From contig JAHDES010000008.1 of assembly GCA_020628645.1 (NCBI GenBank), forward strand, positions 31,211-95,210: a DNA stretch of 64,000 nucleotides, in the 5' to 3' direction. The position numbers and the translations under genes were made by a program. Of this stretch, positions 28,252 through 36,027 are shown one piece after another. The stretch comes from Saprospiraceae bacterium. Lineage in GTDB: Bacteria > Bacteroidota > Bacteroidia > Chitinophagales > Saprospiraceae. Position 1 is the stretch's first letter; every line of letters starts with the position of its first letter. The notes beneath the pieces were generated by a model. That model was not told the origin of the DNA. It worked only from the letters and a program-made list of their open reading frames with translations, and made no database searches.

Positions 28252-28833
28252 ATGAAAAAATTACTGTTTAACCTAATCGTGCTTATGATTTTAAGTGGTG
28301 TAAATGCTTACGCTTTTGACAATACACCATTTGTAACCTTTAAATCTCAACAACAATCTATAGCTGTTTATTTAAATGAAACAGAAAAAGAAGATGCAAC
28401 CATCATTATAAAAGATGCAGCATTACAAACTTTATTCTCAGAACGAGTAAAAAATACCATGAATTACGCTCGTTTATTCAATTTAAAAACCTTAGAAGAA
28501 GGCGCTTATACTTTTATTATTGAATTGGAACAAAAAACAATTGTTCAACCAATTATTGTGAAAGGAAATAAAGTAGAAATACAGCAAGATCAGTTTACTT
28601 ATTTTCATCCTGTAGTACGTCAAAGAGGCAGTATGATAGCTATTGATATGTTAACCCTTGATCGCACAGGCGAATTAGTATTGGAAGATGAAACTGGAAA
28701 TATATTATATACAGATCAATTAAGTACGTTGAAATATAATAAACTATTGAATGTTGAAAAATTGGAAAAGGGGCGTTATAATTTGAAAATAAGTACGCCT
28801 GAAAAAACTTATGTAGAAACTATTATAAAATAA
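28252..28833 (+). CDS. Exported protein made of two CTD-like beta-sandwich repeats
   Basis: The 193-residue product has a signal peptide (KKLLFNLIVLMILSGVNAYA) and then two similar halves of about 80 residues. Each shows strands, a turn like KDAALQTLF or EDETGNILY, a leucine-rich segment (ARLFNLKTLEEGAYTFII and NKLLNVEKLEKGRYNLKI) and a final V-x-x-I-I-K strand. This resembles the fold of T9SS C-terminal domains or DUF3244-type adhesion modules, but with no catalytic part attached. Whether it is secreted by T9SS or stays in the periplasm is unknown. It has a good -7 box about 45 bases upstream. Confidence 0.75.
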   Translation: MKKLLFNLIVLMILSGVNAYAFDNTPFVTFKSQQQSIAVYLNETEKEDATIIIKDAALQTLFSERVKNTMNYARLFNLKTLEEGAYTFIIELEQKTIVQPIIVKGNKVEIQQDQFTYFHPVVRQRGSMIAIDMLTLDRTGELVLEDETGNILYTDQLSTLKYNKLLNVEKLEKGRYNLKISTPEKTYVETIIK

Positions 28834-28893
28834 GTATAACCACAAAGAAATCATTCACATGAAAGAATAGTTTCATCAATATCTTTTGATTTG

Positions 28894-28928
28894 AAATGTA
28901 GTCAGGATTTTTCTTGGCTACATTTTTT
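28894..28928. terminator. Hairpin between convergent genes
   Basis: AAATGTAG and CTACATTTTTT form an 8-base stem with a loop of about 16 bases, ending in T runs and touching the stop codon of the receiver gene on the other strand. Confidence 0.6.
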
Positions 28929-29346
28929 AATTTTCGGGTAAGACGTTTAAATTGAGCCAAAAACTTGCCATTCGTTCAATCGTAGAACAATAATCCAAAA
29001 TATCACTAGGTTTACGAACATAAGCATTTGCGCCTAGATCATAACAGGTCTGTACATCTTCATAATGAACCGAAGAGGTAAAAACAATGACGGGTAATTT
29101 TTTATAGGTTTGATGCTTCCTAAAATGCTTCAAAACATCAATGCCACCCATTTTGGGCATATTCAAATCTAAAATAATAAAAGAAATAAAAGGAATATGT
29201 GTATCGGCTAAATAATCGAGTAAAGCTTTGCCATCGGATAATGTAACGATTTCAGCTCCTTTTAGTACCTGATTTAAGGCGAGGCGTGTCAGACGCACAT
29301 CGGCAGGATTATCCTCTACTAATAAAATTTGATTCGGCTTGCTCAT
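28927..29346 (-). CDS. Single-domain response regulator (Rcp1-like receiver)
   Basis: A 139-residue stand-alone receiver domain with no output domain. The acidic pair is in LLVEDNPADVRLTRLAL, the phospho-accepting Asp in FIILDLNMPKMGG, the Thr/Ser in VIVFTSS and the Lys in YVRKPSD. Receivers of this Rcp1 type shuttle phosphate between a sensor kinase and other proteins, and are often paired with phytochrome-like kinases; no kinase is linked here. It converges with the exported repeat protein and is divergent from the SGNH lipoprotein gene. Confidence 0.93.
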   Translation of the reverse strand: MSKPNQILLVEDNPADVRLTRLALNQVLKGAEIVTLSDGKALLDYLADTHIPFISFIILDLNMPKMGGIDVLKHFRKHQTYKKLPVIVFTSSVHYEDVQTCYDLGANAYVRKPSDILDYCSTIERMASFWLNLNVLPEN

Positions 29347-29469
29347 AAAACTTCTTTATGCACGTATTTATTTGGTAGATCGAGATGCCTTTTTAGTAGA
29401 ATATTGTATTTATTGATACCTCATTCGCATTTAAGAGTGTTATATTTGAGAAACATTAATTAAATAAAA

Positions 29470-30159
29470 ATGAAGTATTTCGTCTTTGCTGCTTTTCTTG
29501 GGGCAGTTATATCTATCACAGCATGTAAAAATACAAATTCTAATGCAGAGAAAAAAGTATCTACTGCAATCAATGTCGAAAATGAACAAAAATCTGCAAA
29601 AAAAGACAAAAAGAAGAAGATTATTTTCTTTGGCGATAGCTTGACTGCTGCTTATGGATTAGAACCAGAACAAGGCTACACACACCTACTTCAAGAACGA
29701 ATGGATTCTTTAGGAATGGCGTATCAAGTAGTCAATGCAGGTTTGAGTGGAGAGACCAGTGCAGGAGGATTGGGGCGTATCAATTGGATTTTAAAACAGG
29801 CAGTAGATATTTTTGTATTAGAACTTGGTGGTAATGATGCACTACGTGGAATTTCTACAACTGATACCTATCAAAATCTTACTGCTATTGCGAATCGCGT
29901 AAAAGAAAAAAATCCCAATGTTCAACTAATCGTTGCTGGAATGGAAGCTCCTCCGAACATGGGTAAAGCCTTTACGGATGATTTTCGAGCGGTATTTCCT
30001 AAAGTAGCACAAGAACAAAATGCTAAACTAATTCCCTTTTTCTTAGAAAATGTGGGAGGTATTCCTGAATTAAATTTGCCTGATGGGATTCACCCCAATG
30101 TAGAAGGACAGAAAATTGTGGCAGAAAATGTTTGGCGTATCTTAAAAGATATTTTATAA
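29470..30159 (+). CDS. SGNH/GDSL hydrolase lipoprotein (TesA/arylesterase-like)
   Basis: The 229-residue protein starts with a lipoprotein signal (AFLGAVISITAC, lipobox ITAC near residue 19) and a low-complexity lysine-rich linker (KKDKKKK). The hydrolase domain has all SGNH blocks: FFGDSLTAAYG (nucleophile Ser), the Gly in NAGLSGETS, GGND and DGIHPN (Asp and His). Closest in my memory to the TesA-type multifunctional arylesterase/thioesterase. It probably cleaves short or medium acyl esters in the periplasm or at the outer membrane. A TATATTTG box at 29441-29448 precedes it by about 20 bases. An inverted repeat begins four bases after its stop. Confidence 0.93.
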   Translation: MKYFVFAAFLGAVISITACKNTNSNAEKKVSTAINVENEQKSAKKDKKKKIIFFGDSLTAAYGLEPEQGYTHLLQERMDSLGMAYQVVNAGLSGETSAGGLGRINWILKQAVDIFVLELGGNDALRGISTTDTYQNLTAIANRVKEKNPNVQLIVAGMEAPPNMGKAFTDDFRAVFPKVAQEQNAKLIPFFLENVGGIPELNLPDGIHPNVEGQKIVAENVWRILKDIL

Positions 30160-30163
30160 GTTT

Positions 30164-30272
30164 GGTTCTTAGACAAATCCCGTGATTACAAGTCAATTCA
30201 AATCTAAATTTGTTCACTTCCTTTGGTCGTTCACTCATTTATTTTTAACTGACCACGGAATTTGTCTAAGAA
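30164..30272 (+). repeat. Inverted-repeat element, copy B (109 bp)
   Basis: It runs from GGTTCTTAGACAAATCCCGTG to CACGGAATTTGTCTAAGAA and is homologous over its length to copy A (10483-10589, opposite orientation); the termini also match copy C (35800-36020). It fills the gap between the SGNH gene and the AI-2E family gene. A TTG in its right arm at 30262 is not a start codon. Confidence 0.85.
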
Positions 30273-30288
30273 GGATAAGTTTCTACTT

Positions 30289-31635
30289 ATGACGAATCGA
30301 AGTCGATATCTAGCTTTTGCATTAGTTGTTTTAATCATCTTAGCGATCTCCTATTATTTTAGTAGTATCGTCGCTTATATTGTCATTGCTTGGGTCTTAT
30401 CCTTAGTTGGTCAACCCATTATGGCATTTTTTAAACGACGTTTGAAAATTGGTAAATTTCAGGCGGGTGATACGACTTGTGCTGTTTTGACTTTGGCAAC
30501 TTTTGTTTTTATCGTTGCGGCACTAGTTGCAATGTTTGTTCCAACAGTTATTCAACAAGCACGAAATTTGGCAGGTGTGGATTACGCAAGCTTAGTGCAA
30601 AGTTTAGAAGAACCTATCAATGATTGGAATAACTGGTTTGTTGAAAAAGGATTTATTGAAGGAGAGGTACAGCCATTAGCTCAAGATAGTACAGCATTAG
30701 TGGAAGCAATTCCACTTGAAGAAGAAACAGCGATAGCAGAAAACTCAAAGAATATTCCTATTCAAACTCGATCTATTGCTATTGATTCCATTTTACAAGC
30801 CAGTGGTGATACCATTACGCAGACGCATATTATCCTTGAAATCGCATTGCCTCAAGAAGCTGAAAATACAGCAACCGTAAGTGATCCAACAGCCGTAGTC
30901 AAAGCATCTGATACACCAATTGAGCGCATTCAAAAACGCTTATTTTCCTTTTTTAATCCTTCTCAAATTCCTAATTTGTTTAGTTCGGTCTTAGGTTTTT
31001 TTGGAAATTTAATGGTGGCAATGATGTCTATATTTTTTATCACTTTTTTCTTTTTAAAGGAGAAAAGTCTATTCCCAAATTTTGTAGGCGCCATCGTTCC
31101 AAAAGAATATGAAAAAAAGACGCGAAATGCCTTAACGTCGATCACCAACTTATTGACCCGTTATTTTGGAGGCGTATTGATACAAGTTACGACCATTACG
31201 TTATTTGTGAGTGTGTCTTTAGGATTATTAGGAATTGAAAACGCCTTATTAATTGGTTTTTTTGCTGCTTTAATCAATGTGATTCCTTATGTGGGACCAA
31301 TAATTGGTGCAGCATTTGGAATGTTTATTGTCATTTCGTCCAATCTAGGAATGGATTTTTATGACCAAATGCTTCCCTTATTAACAAAAGTTTTCTTAGT
31401 ATTCGCTTGTATGCAAATGCTTGATAATTTCTTATTACAACCCTTTATTTTTTCAAATAGTGTTTCTGCGCACCCCTTAGAAATATTTATTATCATTTTA
31501 GTTGGAGCAGAATTAAATGGCGTATTGGGGATGGTTTTGGCGATTCCTGTTTATACTGTACTTCGTGTAATTGCTCGATCATTTTTGAGTGAATTTCGAT
31601 TGGTACAAACGATTACAGGAGGAATAGATGTTTAG
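30289..31635 (+). CDS. AI-2E family transporter / PerM-like permease
   Basis: A polytopic inner-membrane protein of 448 residues from the ATG at 30289 (MTNRSRYLAFALVVLIILAI). An upstream TTG lies inside the copy B repeat and is not the start. The family (PF01594) pattern is clear: two N-terminal helices, YIVIAWVLSLVGQPIMAFFKRRL, and later FFAALINVIPYVGPIIGAAFG and DNFLLQPFIFSNSVSAHPLEIFIIIL. Between helices 3 and 4 (about residues 85-230) there is a long hydrophilic insert, larger than usual. Members export AI-2, auxin-like compounds or ions in different bacteria; the substrate cannot be deduced. Confidence 0.92.
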   Translation: MTNRSRYLAFALVVLIILAISYYFSSIVAYIVIAWVLSLVGQPIMAFFKRRLKIGKFQAGDTTCAVLTLATFVFIVAALVAMFVPTVIQQARNLAGVDYASLVQSLEEPINDWNNWFVEKGFIEGEVQPLAQDSTALVEAIPLEEETAIAENSKNIPIQTRSIAIDSILQASGDTITQTHIILEIALPQEAENTATVSDPTAVVKASDTPIERIQKRLFSFFNPSQIPNLFSSVLGFFGNLMVAMMSIFFITFFFLKEKSLFPNFVGAIVPKEYEKKTRNALTSITNLLTRYFGGVLIQVTTITLFVSVSLGLLGIENALLIGFFAALINVIPYVGPIIGAAFGMFIVISSNLGMDFYDQMLPLLTKVFLVFACMQMLDNFLLQPFIFSNSVSAHPLEIFIIILVGAELNGVLGMVLAIPVYTVLRVIARSFLSEFRLVQTITGGIDV

Positions 31636-31637
31636 TT

Positions 31638-31683
31638 AAGACTGTAGACTGCTAGACGTAAGACTACTAGACTGTCTGTCTAC
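31638..31683. repeat. Low-complexity AGACT-rich tract
   Basis: Five or so repeats of (T)AGACT/AAGACT in 46 bases just after the AI-2E family gene, with GTAGAC at 31644-31649 mirrored by GTCTAC at 31678-31683. No tRNA or known element fits. Confidence 0.5.
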
Positions 31684-31728
31684 ACCAAATCGTGCTACTA
31701 AAGAATATCAAAATCTATATTTATAAGT

Positions 31729-32319
31729 ATGAGTACGTTTACAAAACGAGAATTTGATTTTTTAACCTCTAAATATGGAAGTTATGGTGGCTGGGCTATT
31801 TGGAATAAAAATCAACAAAAAGATACCAATATAATAAACGAAAATCTAGATTTACTTAACACAAAATATATTGGCATAGGTTTAAATATATCTGCACCAG
31901 TGGGTGAATGGGAAAATTTTAGAATTGGTAGAAATGACAGAAAACTTAAATTTGCATTTAATCATATTGATGCAAAGGGTTTTTATCTTACTGATCTAAT
32001 TAAAAATGAAATTGACGTAAATGCCAATTCTATAGCACATAAATTGAAAAATAAAAATATCAATATTGATAAACATATAACATTTTTTCAACAGGAGATG
32101 TTAGATTTGAAAATTGATAAAAATTCTATATTCCTTCTTTTTGGAGGAACAGTTCAGAAGATATATAAAGATTATTTTCAAGATAGATTTCTTTATAATC
32201 CAATAATTGAATGTAAGCATTATGCAATGAGAGGAACTGATCAAACTTGGGTCGAGGATACTTGGCGGAAAATGCAAATACAAATGAGTTTTGAAAAAAT
32301 ACGAAAGCAATATCATTAA
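31729..32319 (+). CDS. Uracil-DNA-glycosylase-superfamily-like protein (tentative)
   Basis: A 196-residue soluble protein not assigned with certainty. The pattern YIGIGLNISAPVGEWENF, then KGFYLTDLIKN, HITFFQQEMLDL, SIFLLFGGTVQKIYKDYF and IIECKHYAMRG resembles the core order of compact uracil-DNA-glycosylase-fold proteins: a GxNxS-like motif, a TDLIK helix, an LLFG strand, and a late His (HYA). The family resemblance is from memory. Base composition is unlike the neighbours: three 60-base lines sampled in it hold 13, 15 and 11 G+C, against 22 in one line of the adjacent pth. This suggests lateral acquisition. It follows the AI-2E family gene and the AGACT tract. Confidence 0.55.
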   Translation: MSTFTKREFDFLTSKYGSYGGWAIWNKNQQKDTNIINENLDLLNTKYIGIGLNISAPVGEWENFRIGRNDRKLKFAFNHIDAKGFYLTDLIKNEIDVNANSIAHKLKNKNINIDKHITFFQQEMLDLKIDKNSIFLLFGGTVQKIYKDYFQDRFLYNPIIECKHYAMRGTDQTWVEDTWRKMQIQMSFEKIRKQYH

Positions 32320-32370
32320 AATTAACAATCTAAGAAACTGAACACCCCATTTTATAGTTAATCATTTTGT

Positions 32371-32991
32371 ATGTCTATTTTTAGCAAACTTTACGATTAC
32401 TTTTTTAAAGAAGAAGAACCCGATCCGATGAAGTATTTAATAGCAGGGCTTGGTAATATGGGAGCAGATTATGATGGTACAAGACACAATATTGGTTTTG
32501 ATATCGTCGATCTTTTAGCACGTGAATTTGAGGTGAAATTTGAACATGAGAAACTAGGCGACATTGCTGAATTCAAACATAAAGGCCGTACCTTCGTTTT
32601 GTTGAAGCCTTCTACTTTTATGAATTTAAGTGGAAAAGCCATTCGTTATTGGTTAGAAAAGAAAAAAATTCAACGTCAAAATTTACTCGTCATCCTAGAT
32701 GATTTAAATATTGATTTTGGAAAAGTACGCTTACGTGCCAAAGGAAGTGACGGAGGCCACAACGGATTAAAGAATATCAATCAAATGTTGGGTGGAGGAA
32801 ATTATGCGCGACTACGAATTGGGGTAGGAAGTAACTTCTCGAAAGGAAGACAAGTCGATTTTGTATTAGGACAATGGACAAAAGAAGAAGGCGAACAATT
32901 GCCCGATATTTATAAACAATCGAAAGATATGGTCAAAGCTTTTGGGACAATAGGAATCCAACGAACGATGAATCAATTCAATAAAAAATGA
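32371..32991 (+). CDS. pth: Peptidyl-tRNA hydrolase
   Basis: Pth releases peptides from peptidyl-tRNA that dropped off the ribosome. The catalytic set is present: GLGN at the start of the fold, TRHNIGF (His), FMNLSG (Asn), LDDLNIDFGKVRLR (Asp) and GSDGGHNGLKNI. At 206 residues it has about 20 extra N-terminal residues (MSIFSKLYDYFFKEEEPDP) relative to the E. coli protein, before MKYLIAGLGN. The inner ATG at 32428 is an alternative, but the extension is something I have seen in Bacteroidota Pth, so the longer form is kept. Its stop overlaps the next gene's ATG by four bases. Confidence 0.96.
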   Translation: MSIFSKLYDYFFKEEEPDPMKYLIAGLGNMGADYDGTRHNIGFDIVDLLAREFEVKFEHEKLGDIAEFKHKGRTFVLLKPSTFMNLSGKAIRYWLEKKKIQRQNLLVILDDLNIDFGKVRLRAKGSDGGHNGLKNINQMLGGGNYARLRIGVGSNFSKGRQVDFVLGQWTKEEGEQLPDIYKQSKDMVKAFGTIGIQRTMNQFNKK

Positions 32992-33242
32992 TTGGTTATC
33001 TTTTAATTATTTGTATTATTTACATTTTATATTTCGTAGTAAATAAGATCGTGCGACGACTTATTCAAGAACGCAAACATCTTTCGGATGAGACGCTCAA
33101 TGCCTTTTACAAAGGAAAAATAAAGCGAGATGGCGAGGAATATGGTTCTATTATTGCACATTTGGGATCTTGTGAAAACTGTCAAAATCGTCTCCATCAA
33201 TTTGACCCCAATAACTTAATTGAAGATCATTTGATTGAATGA
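32988..33242 (+). CDS. Small membrane protein with zinc-finger-like tail
   Basis: This 84-residue protein overlaps pth by ATGA, so it is almost certainly translationally coupled. It has one N-terminal transmembrane helix (GYLLIICIIYILYFVVNKIV) and a short C-terminal domain containing HLGSCENCQNRLHQF, an H-x3-C-x2-C arrangement like the zinc-binding anti-sigma (ZAS/zf-HC2) motif. No ECF sigma gene is adjacent. Its partner is unknown; a membrane anchored metal or redox site is possible. The family is not recognised. Confidence 0.72.
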   Translation: MIGYLLIICIIYILYFVVNKIVRRLIQERKHLSDETLNAFYKGKIKRDGEEYGSIIAHLGSCENCQNRLHQFDPNNLIEDHLIE

Positions 33243-33365
33243 TGCGATCTTATCTATTCGTCTTTAAGTTGGCAATTCGGCAAACCTTTAGGTATTATTT
33301 TTGCACCATAAGAAATACTTGATTTTTTATCCTATTAGCTAAAAACGTTCTTTAAAAAAATAATC

Positions 33366-34415
33366 ATGAACAAAAGAATTTTACTCTTTTCTATTTTTGC
33401 TTTAAGTACATTTATCAGTTTTGCACAAGTACCTGTAGAACAAGTACAACGAACTTTGATGACTAAAGTAACTGCAACATGGTGTTCAAATTGTGGTTCT
33501 TGGGGTTGGAACTATTTCGAAAATGTTATTGCCGATAATAATGATGGAAATGCCATCTTCTTCAAAGCGCATTATAGCGGAAACCTAGTATCGACAGCAG
33601 GACAAACCATGGCGACTAATTTTGGAGCAAATGGTCAACCTCAGTTTTTTATTAACAACACTAAACAAACGGTTAATTCAGGGAATACGGCTGCTGCTCA
33701 AACAGAAGCACAAAGCACAATTGCAGAAAATGCGACTTCCAATCCAATTGCGAATGTAGGATTGAAGGCTTACGAAGGTTTTAATAATGATTTAGAAATA
33801 CACACAACTACTGAATTTTTTCAAGCAACTTCCGGCGATTTTTTCACGAGTGTGTATGTCGTAGAAGATAATATTATAGAACAACAGGCTGGTAATAGCA
33901 ATACTGCTGAACATACTCGCATTTTAAGAACATCTTTTTCAACGGATGTATTTGGCGAAGCTGTTGCAAGTGGAAATGTGAGTGAAGGTATGAGTGTAGA
34001 TAAAATCTTTAATCTTCCCATAGATGCTACTTGGAATCAAGAAAATCTTCGTTTTGTAGCGGTACTTTGGAAAAAGGTGAATAATACCTATGAATTTGTC
34101 AATGCTTCTGAGGATACCGACTTAGAAGCGCTAGTAAGCAGTACCTCTATCTTGAATAATCGTACAGCGGTAAATGTATTTCCAACAGTTACAGAAAATG
34201 GAGCTACTGTACAATTTGAATTGCAAGATGAGGTACAACAAGCAAGTATTCAATTGTATGATATGGCAGGTAAAATGCTCCAAACTATTTATAATGGAAG
34301 CTTATCTTCTGGTACACATAACTATCAAATTGAACAAACCGTAGAAAATGGTATGTTTTTGGTACAAGTACGTTTAGATAATCAAACGATTATACGAAAG
34401 CTTATTTTCCAATAG
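33366..34415 (+). CDS. Omp28-like thioredoxin-fold protein with T9SS sorting domain
   Basis: A 349-residue secreted protein. The signal peptide (NKRILLFSIFALSTFISFAQ) leads to a thioredoxin-like domain with a CSNC active site in MTKVTATWCSNCGSWGWNYF, as in Omp28-related proteins of Bacteroidota. Residues about 155-260 form a second beta domain (SVYVVEDNIIEQQ). The C-terminus (about 272-349) is a type A T9SS sorting domain: VNVFPTVTENGATVQFEL, then QLYDMAGKM, and a final IIRKLIFQ. It should be exported through T9SS to the cell surface. A TATTTTTG box at 33296-33303 is a possible -7 element, about 60 bases before the start. Confidence 0.9.
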   Translation: MNKRILLFSIFALSTFISFAQVPVEQVQRTLMTKVTATWCSNCGSWGWNYFENVIADNNDGNAIFFKAHYSGNLVSTAGQTMATNFGANGQPQFFINNTKQTVNSGNTAAAQTEAQSTIAENATSNPIANVGLKAYEGFNNDLEIHTTTEFFQATSGDFFTSVYVVEDNIIEQQAGNSNTAEHTRILRTSFSTDVFGEAVASGNVSEGMSVDKIFNLPIDATWNQENLRFVAVLWKKVNNTYEFVNASEDTDLEALVSSTSILNNRTAVNVFPTVTENGATVQFELQDEVQQASIQLYDMAGKMLQTIYNGSLSSGTHNYQIEQTVENGMFLVQVRLDNQTIIRKLIFQ

Positions 34416-34439
34416 GATATTAATTAACGAATAAAAAAG

Positions 34440-34481
34440 AGATAGCCATATTGGGATAAGTTTCCAGTATGGCTATTTTTG
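34440..34481 (+). terminator. Intrinsic terminator after the Omp28-like gene
   Basis: AGATAGCCATATTGG pairs with CCAGTATGGCTATTTTT, leaving a loop of about nine bases, followed by a T run 25 bases after the stop codon. Confidence 0.85.
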
Positions 34482-34512
34482 TAAGTACCAATTTTTTTAG
34501 CTTATTATTTAA

Positions 34513-34637
34513 TACACTGTAATCGAAATAATTTTCAACTTCAATATGGTCTACACCAATTATAACGTCTTGAATTTCAAGGGAACATGTTCCCTTGGGG
34601 CAATTATGAAACTTAAACTAAGTTAGATTACATTGTA
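34513..34637. repeat. Imperfect inverted repeat with central perfect palindrome
   Basis: TACACTGTAATC at 34513-34524 faces GATTACATTGTA at 34626-34637 (11 of 12). In between is a perfect 20-base dyad CAAGGGAACATGTTCCCTTG at 34578-34597. It lies before the TlpA-like gene and could be an operator region or a degraded mobile repeat. Confidence 0.6.
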
Positions 34638-34685
34638 CTTAAGTGTTAATCCCAATTTCTTTTAGTTTATAAATTGAAACTCCCA

Positions 34686-35735
34686 ATGAAAAACGTGATT
34701 TATTTTTTCCTTTGTTGTATCCTTTTTATGAGTCATCAAGCTTGTCAACCCTCCATAAAAGGTGTTAAAATTAGTGGCACTATAAAAGGGGCAGAGGGTA
34801 AAAAAATTAATTTAGATCGTATGTTGGCAAAAAGCAATGAAACGCTGAGTAGTCAAGAATTAGATGCAAGTGGTGACTTTTCTTTTGTAATTGATGATAC
34901 TACAAAGTCTATTTATCGTCTACGGGTAGGAGGGAAAAGTATGTTGCTGTGTAATGAAGATGGAGCAAAGCAAATTGAAGTTTCGGCTGATTTAACGAAT
35001 TCCCAATTAGGCGTATATCAAGTAGAAGGCTCTCCTGCGTCGAAAGAAATGCAACAATTGTATGGTTCAATTTTAGGAGCAAAGGTGAAGCAAAATGATT
35101 TTAAAACACTTAATAATGATGCGTATCCATTGTCTACTGCTTATTTGACCTATAAATATTTGCCAGCTACTTCTGCTACACTTGCCATACACCAGAATGC
35201 TTTACAGAAATTACAAGCTGCTTATCCAGCGCATAGTATTTCGACAGATTATGCGGATTATTTCAAACAAAAAGCCAATAGTACACGTCAGGCAGCAATG
35301 AATAGTTCTGTTAGAGTTGGTTCAAAAGCACCAGATATTGTCCTCCCGAATCCTGATGGAGAAATGATGTCTTTATCTTCTTTGGAAGGAAAAGTGGTAA
35401 TAGTAGATTTCTGGGCAAGTTGGTGTGGCCCTTGTCGTCGTTATGGAAATCCTGAATTGGTGAAATTATACAACAAACATAAAAATGAAGATTTTGCTAT
35501 TTTTAATGTAGCACTAGAACGAGGTAAATCTAACCAACGATGGGTTGATGCTATTGAAAAAGATGGTTTAGTGTGGCCCCATCAAGTCGTTGATCGAGAT
35601 CGTGAATTTTCTCCTATTTATGGTGCAAGTCGTATTCCTCGAACCTATGTTATTGATAAAGCTGGAAATTTAGCTGCTATTAATCCGCATGGTGCGCAAT
35701 TAGAAAAGAAAGTAGAGGAATTACTTCGATCATAA
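34686..35735 (+). CDS. TlpA-like thioredoxin lipoprotein with DUF4369-like N-terminus
   Basis: From the ATG at 34686 (MKNVIYFFLCCILFMSHQAC) it has 349 residues; a TTG four codons upstream is possible. The signal ends at an imperfect lipobox (HQAC). An N-terminal DUF4369-type beta domain (about 25-115: VKISGTIKGAEGKKINLDRM) precedes a TlpA/ResA-like thioredoxin domain with VIVDFWASWCGPCRRYGNPE and the cis-Pro in SRIPRTYVID. Such proteins reduce disulfides in the periplasm, serve cytochrome maturation or oxidative repair. It follows the Omp28-like gene, also a thiol protein, but with its own intergenic region. A long palindromic repeat lies downstream. Confidence 0.93.
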   Translation: MKNVIYFFLCCILFMSHQACQPSIKGVKISGTIKGAEGKKINLDRMLAKSNETLSSQELDASGDFSFVIDDTTKSIYRLRVGGKSMLLCNEDGAKQIEVSADLTNSQLGVYQVEGSPASKEMQQLYGSILGAKVKQNDFKTLNNDAYPLSTAYLTYKYLPATSATLAIHQNALQKLQAAYPAHSISTDYADYFKQKANSTRQAAMNSSVRVGSKAPDIVLPNPDGEMMSLSSLEGKVVIVDFWASWCGPCRRYGNPELVKLYNKHKNEDFAIFNVALERGKSNQRWVDAIEKDGLVWPHQVVDRDREFSPIYGASRIPRTYVIDKAGNLAAINPHGAQLEKKVEELLRS

Positions 35736-35799
35736 CACCTTTAGTAATTGGGTCGAAATAAATTTACTTACTCCCCGTTCCTTAAATAAAAATATTTTT

Positions 35800-36020
35800 G
35801 GTTCTTAGACAAATCTCGTGGAACATAAAATTTATAATTGCATCGGGCGTCGAGCCCTTGCAATTATTATGGGTGGTCTTAGGAGGTGAAGCTACTCCAA
35901 ATAGCTGTTAAACAGCTATTTGGAGTAGCTTCACCTCCTAGAAACCTCCTTCTTCGTTGTCGAGGCTCGACGCCGACGACAACGAGAAAAAATCCAAATC
36001 ACGGTTTTTGTCTAAGAACC
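35800..36020 (+). repeat. Inverted-repeat element, copy C (221 bp) with a 59-bp perfect palindrome
   Basis: Outer ends GGTTCTTAGACAAATCTCGTG and (reversed) GGTTCTTAGACAAAAACCGTG match those of copies A and B. The interior differs. At 35881-35939 is a perfect dyad with 29-base arms (starting AGGAGGTGAAGCTACTCC) around one unpaired base. A further outer pair GGCGTCGAGCC (35846-35856) and GGCTCGACGCC (35964-35974) adds another stem. It lies between convergent tlpA-like and PBP genes, eight bases from the PBP stop, and may terminate both. Confidence 0.85.
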
Positions 36021-36027
36021 ATATTTT

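Noticed and set aside
28089-28271. Frame of 60 residues before the CTD-like repeat protein
   Set aside because: It overlaps the TACTTTTG promoter box and the start of the next gene.
30262-30288. TTG start for the AI-2E family gene
   Set aside because: The TTG lies in the right arm of the inverted repeat; the ATG at 30289 begins the family-like sequence.
31638-31683. Possible tRNA fragment in the AGACT-rich tract
   Set aside because: No acceptor stem, anticodon arm or T-arm can be built; it is a simple repeat.
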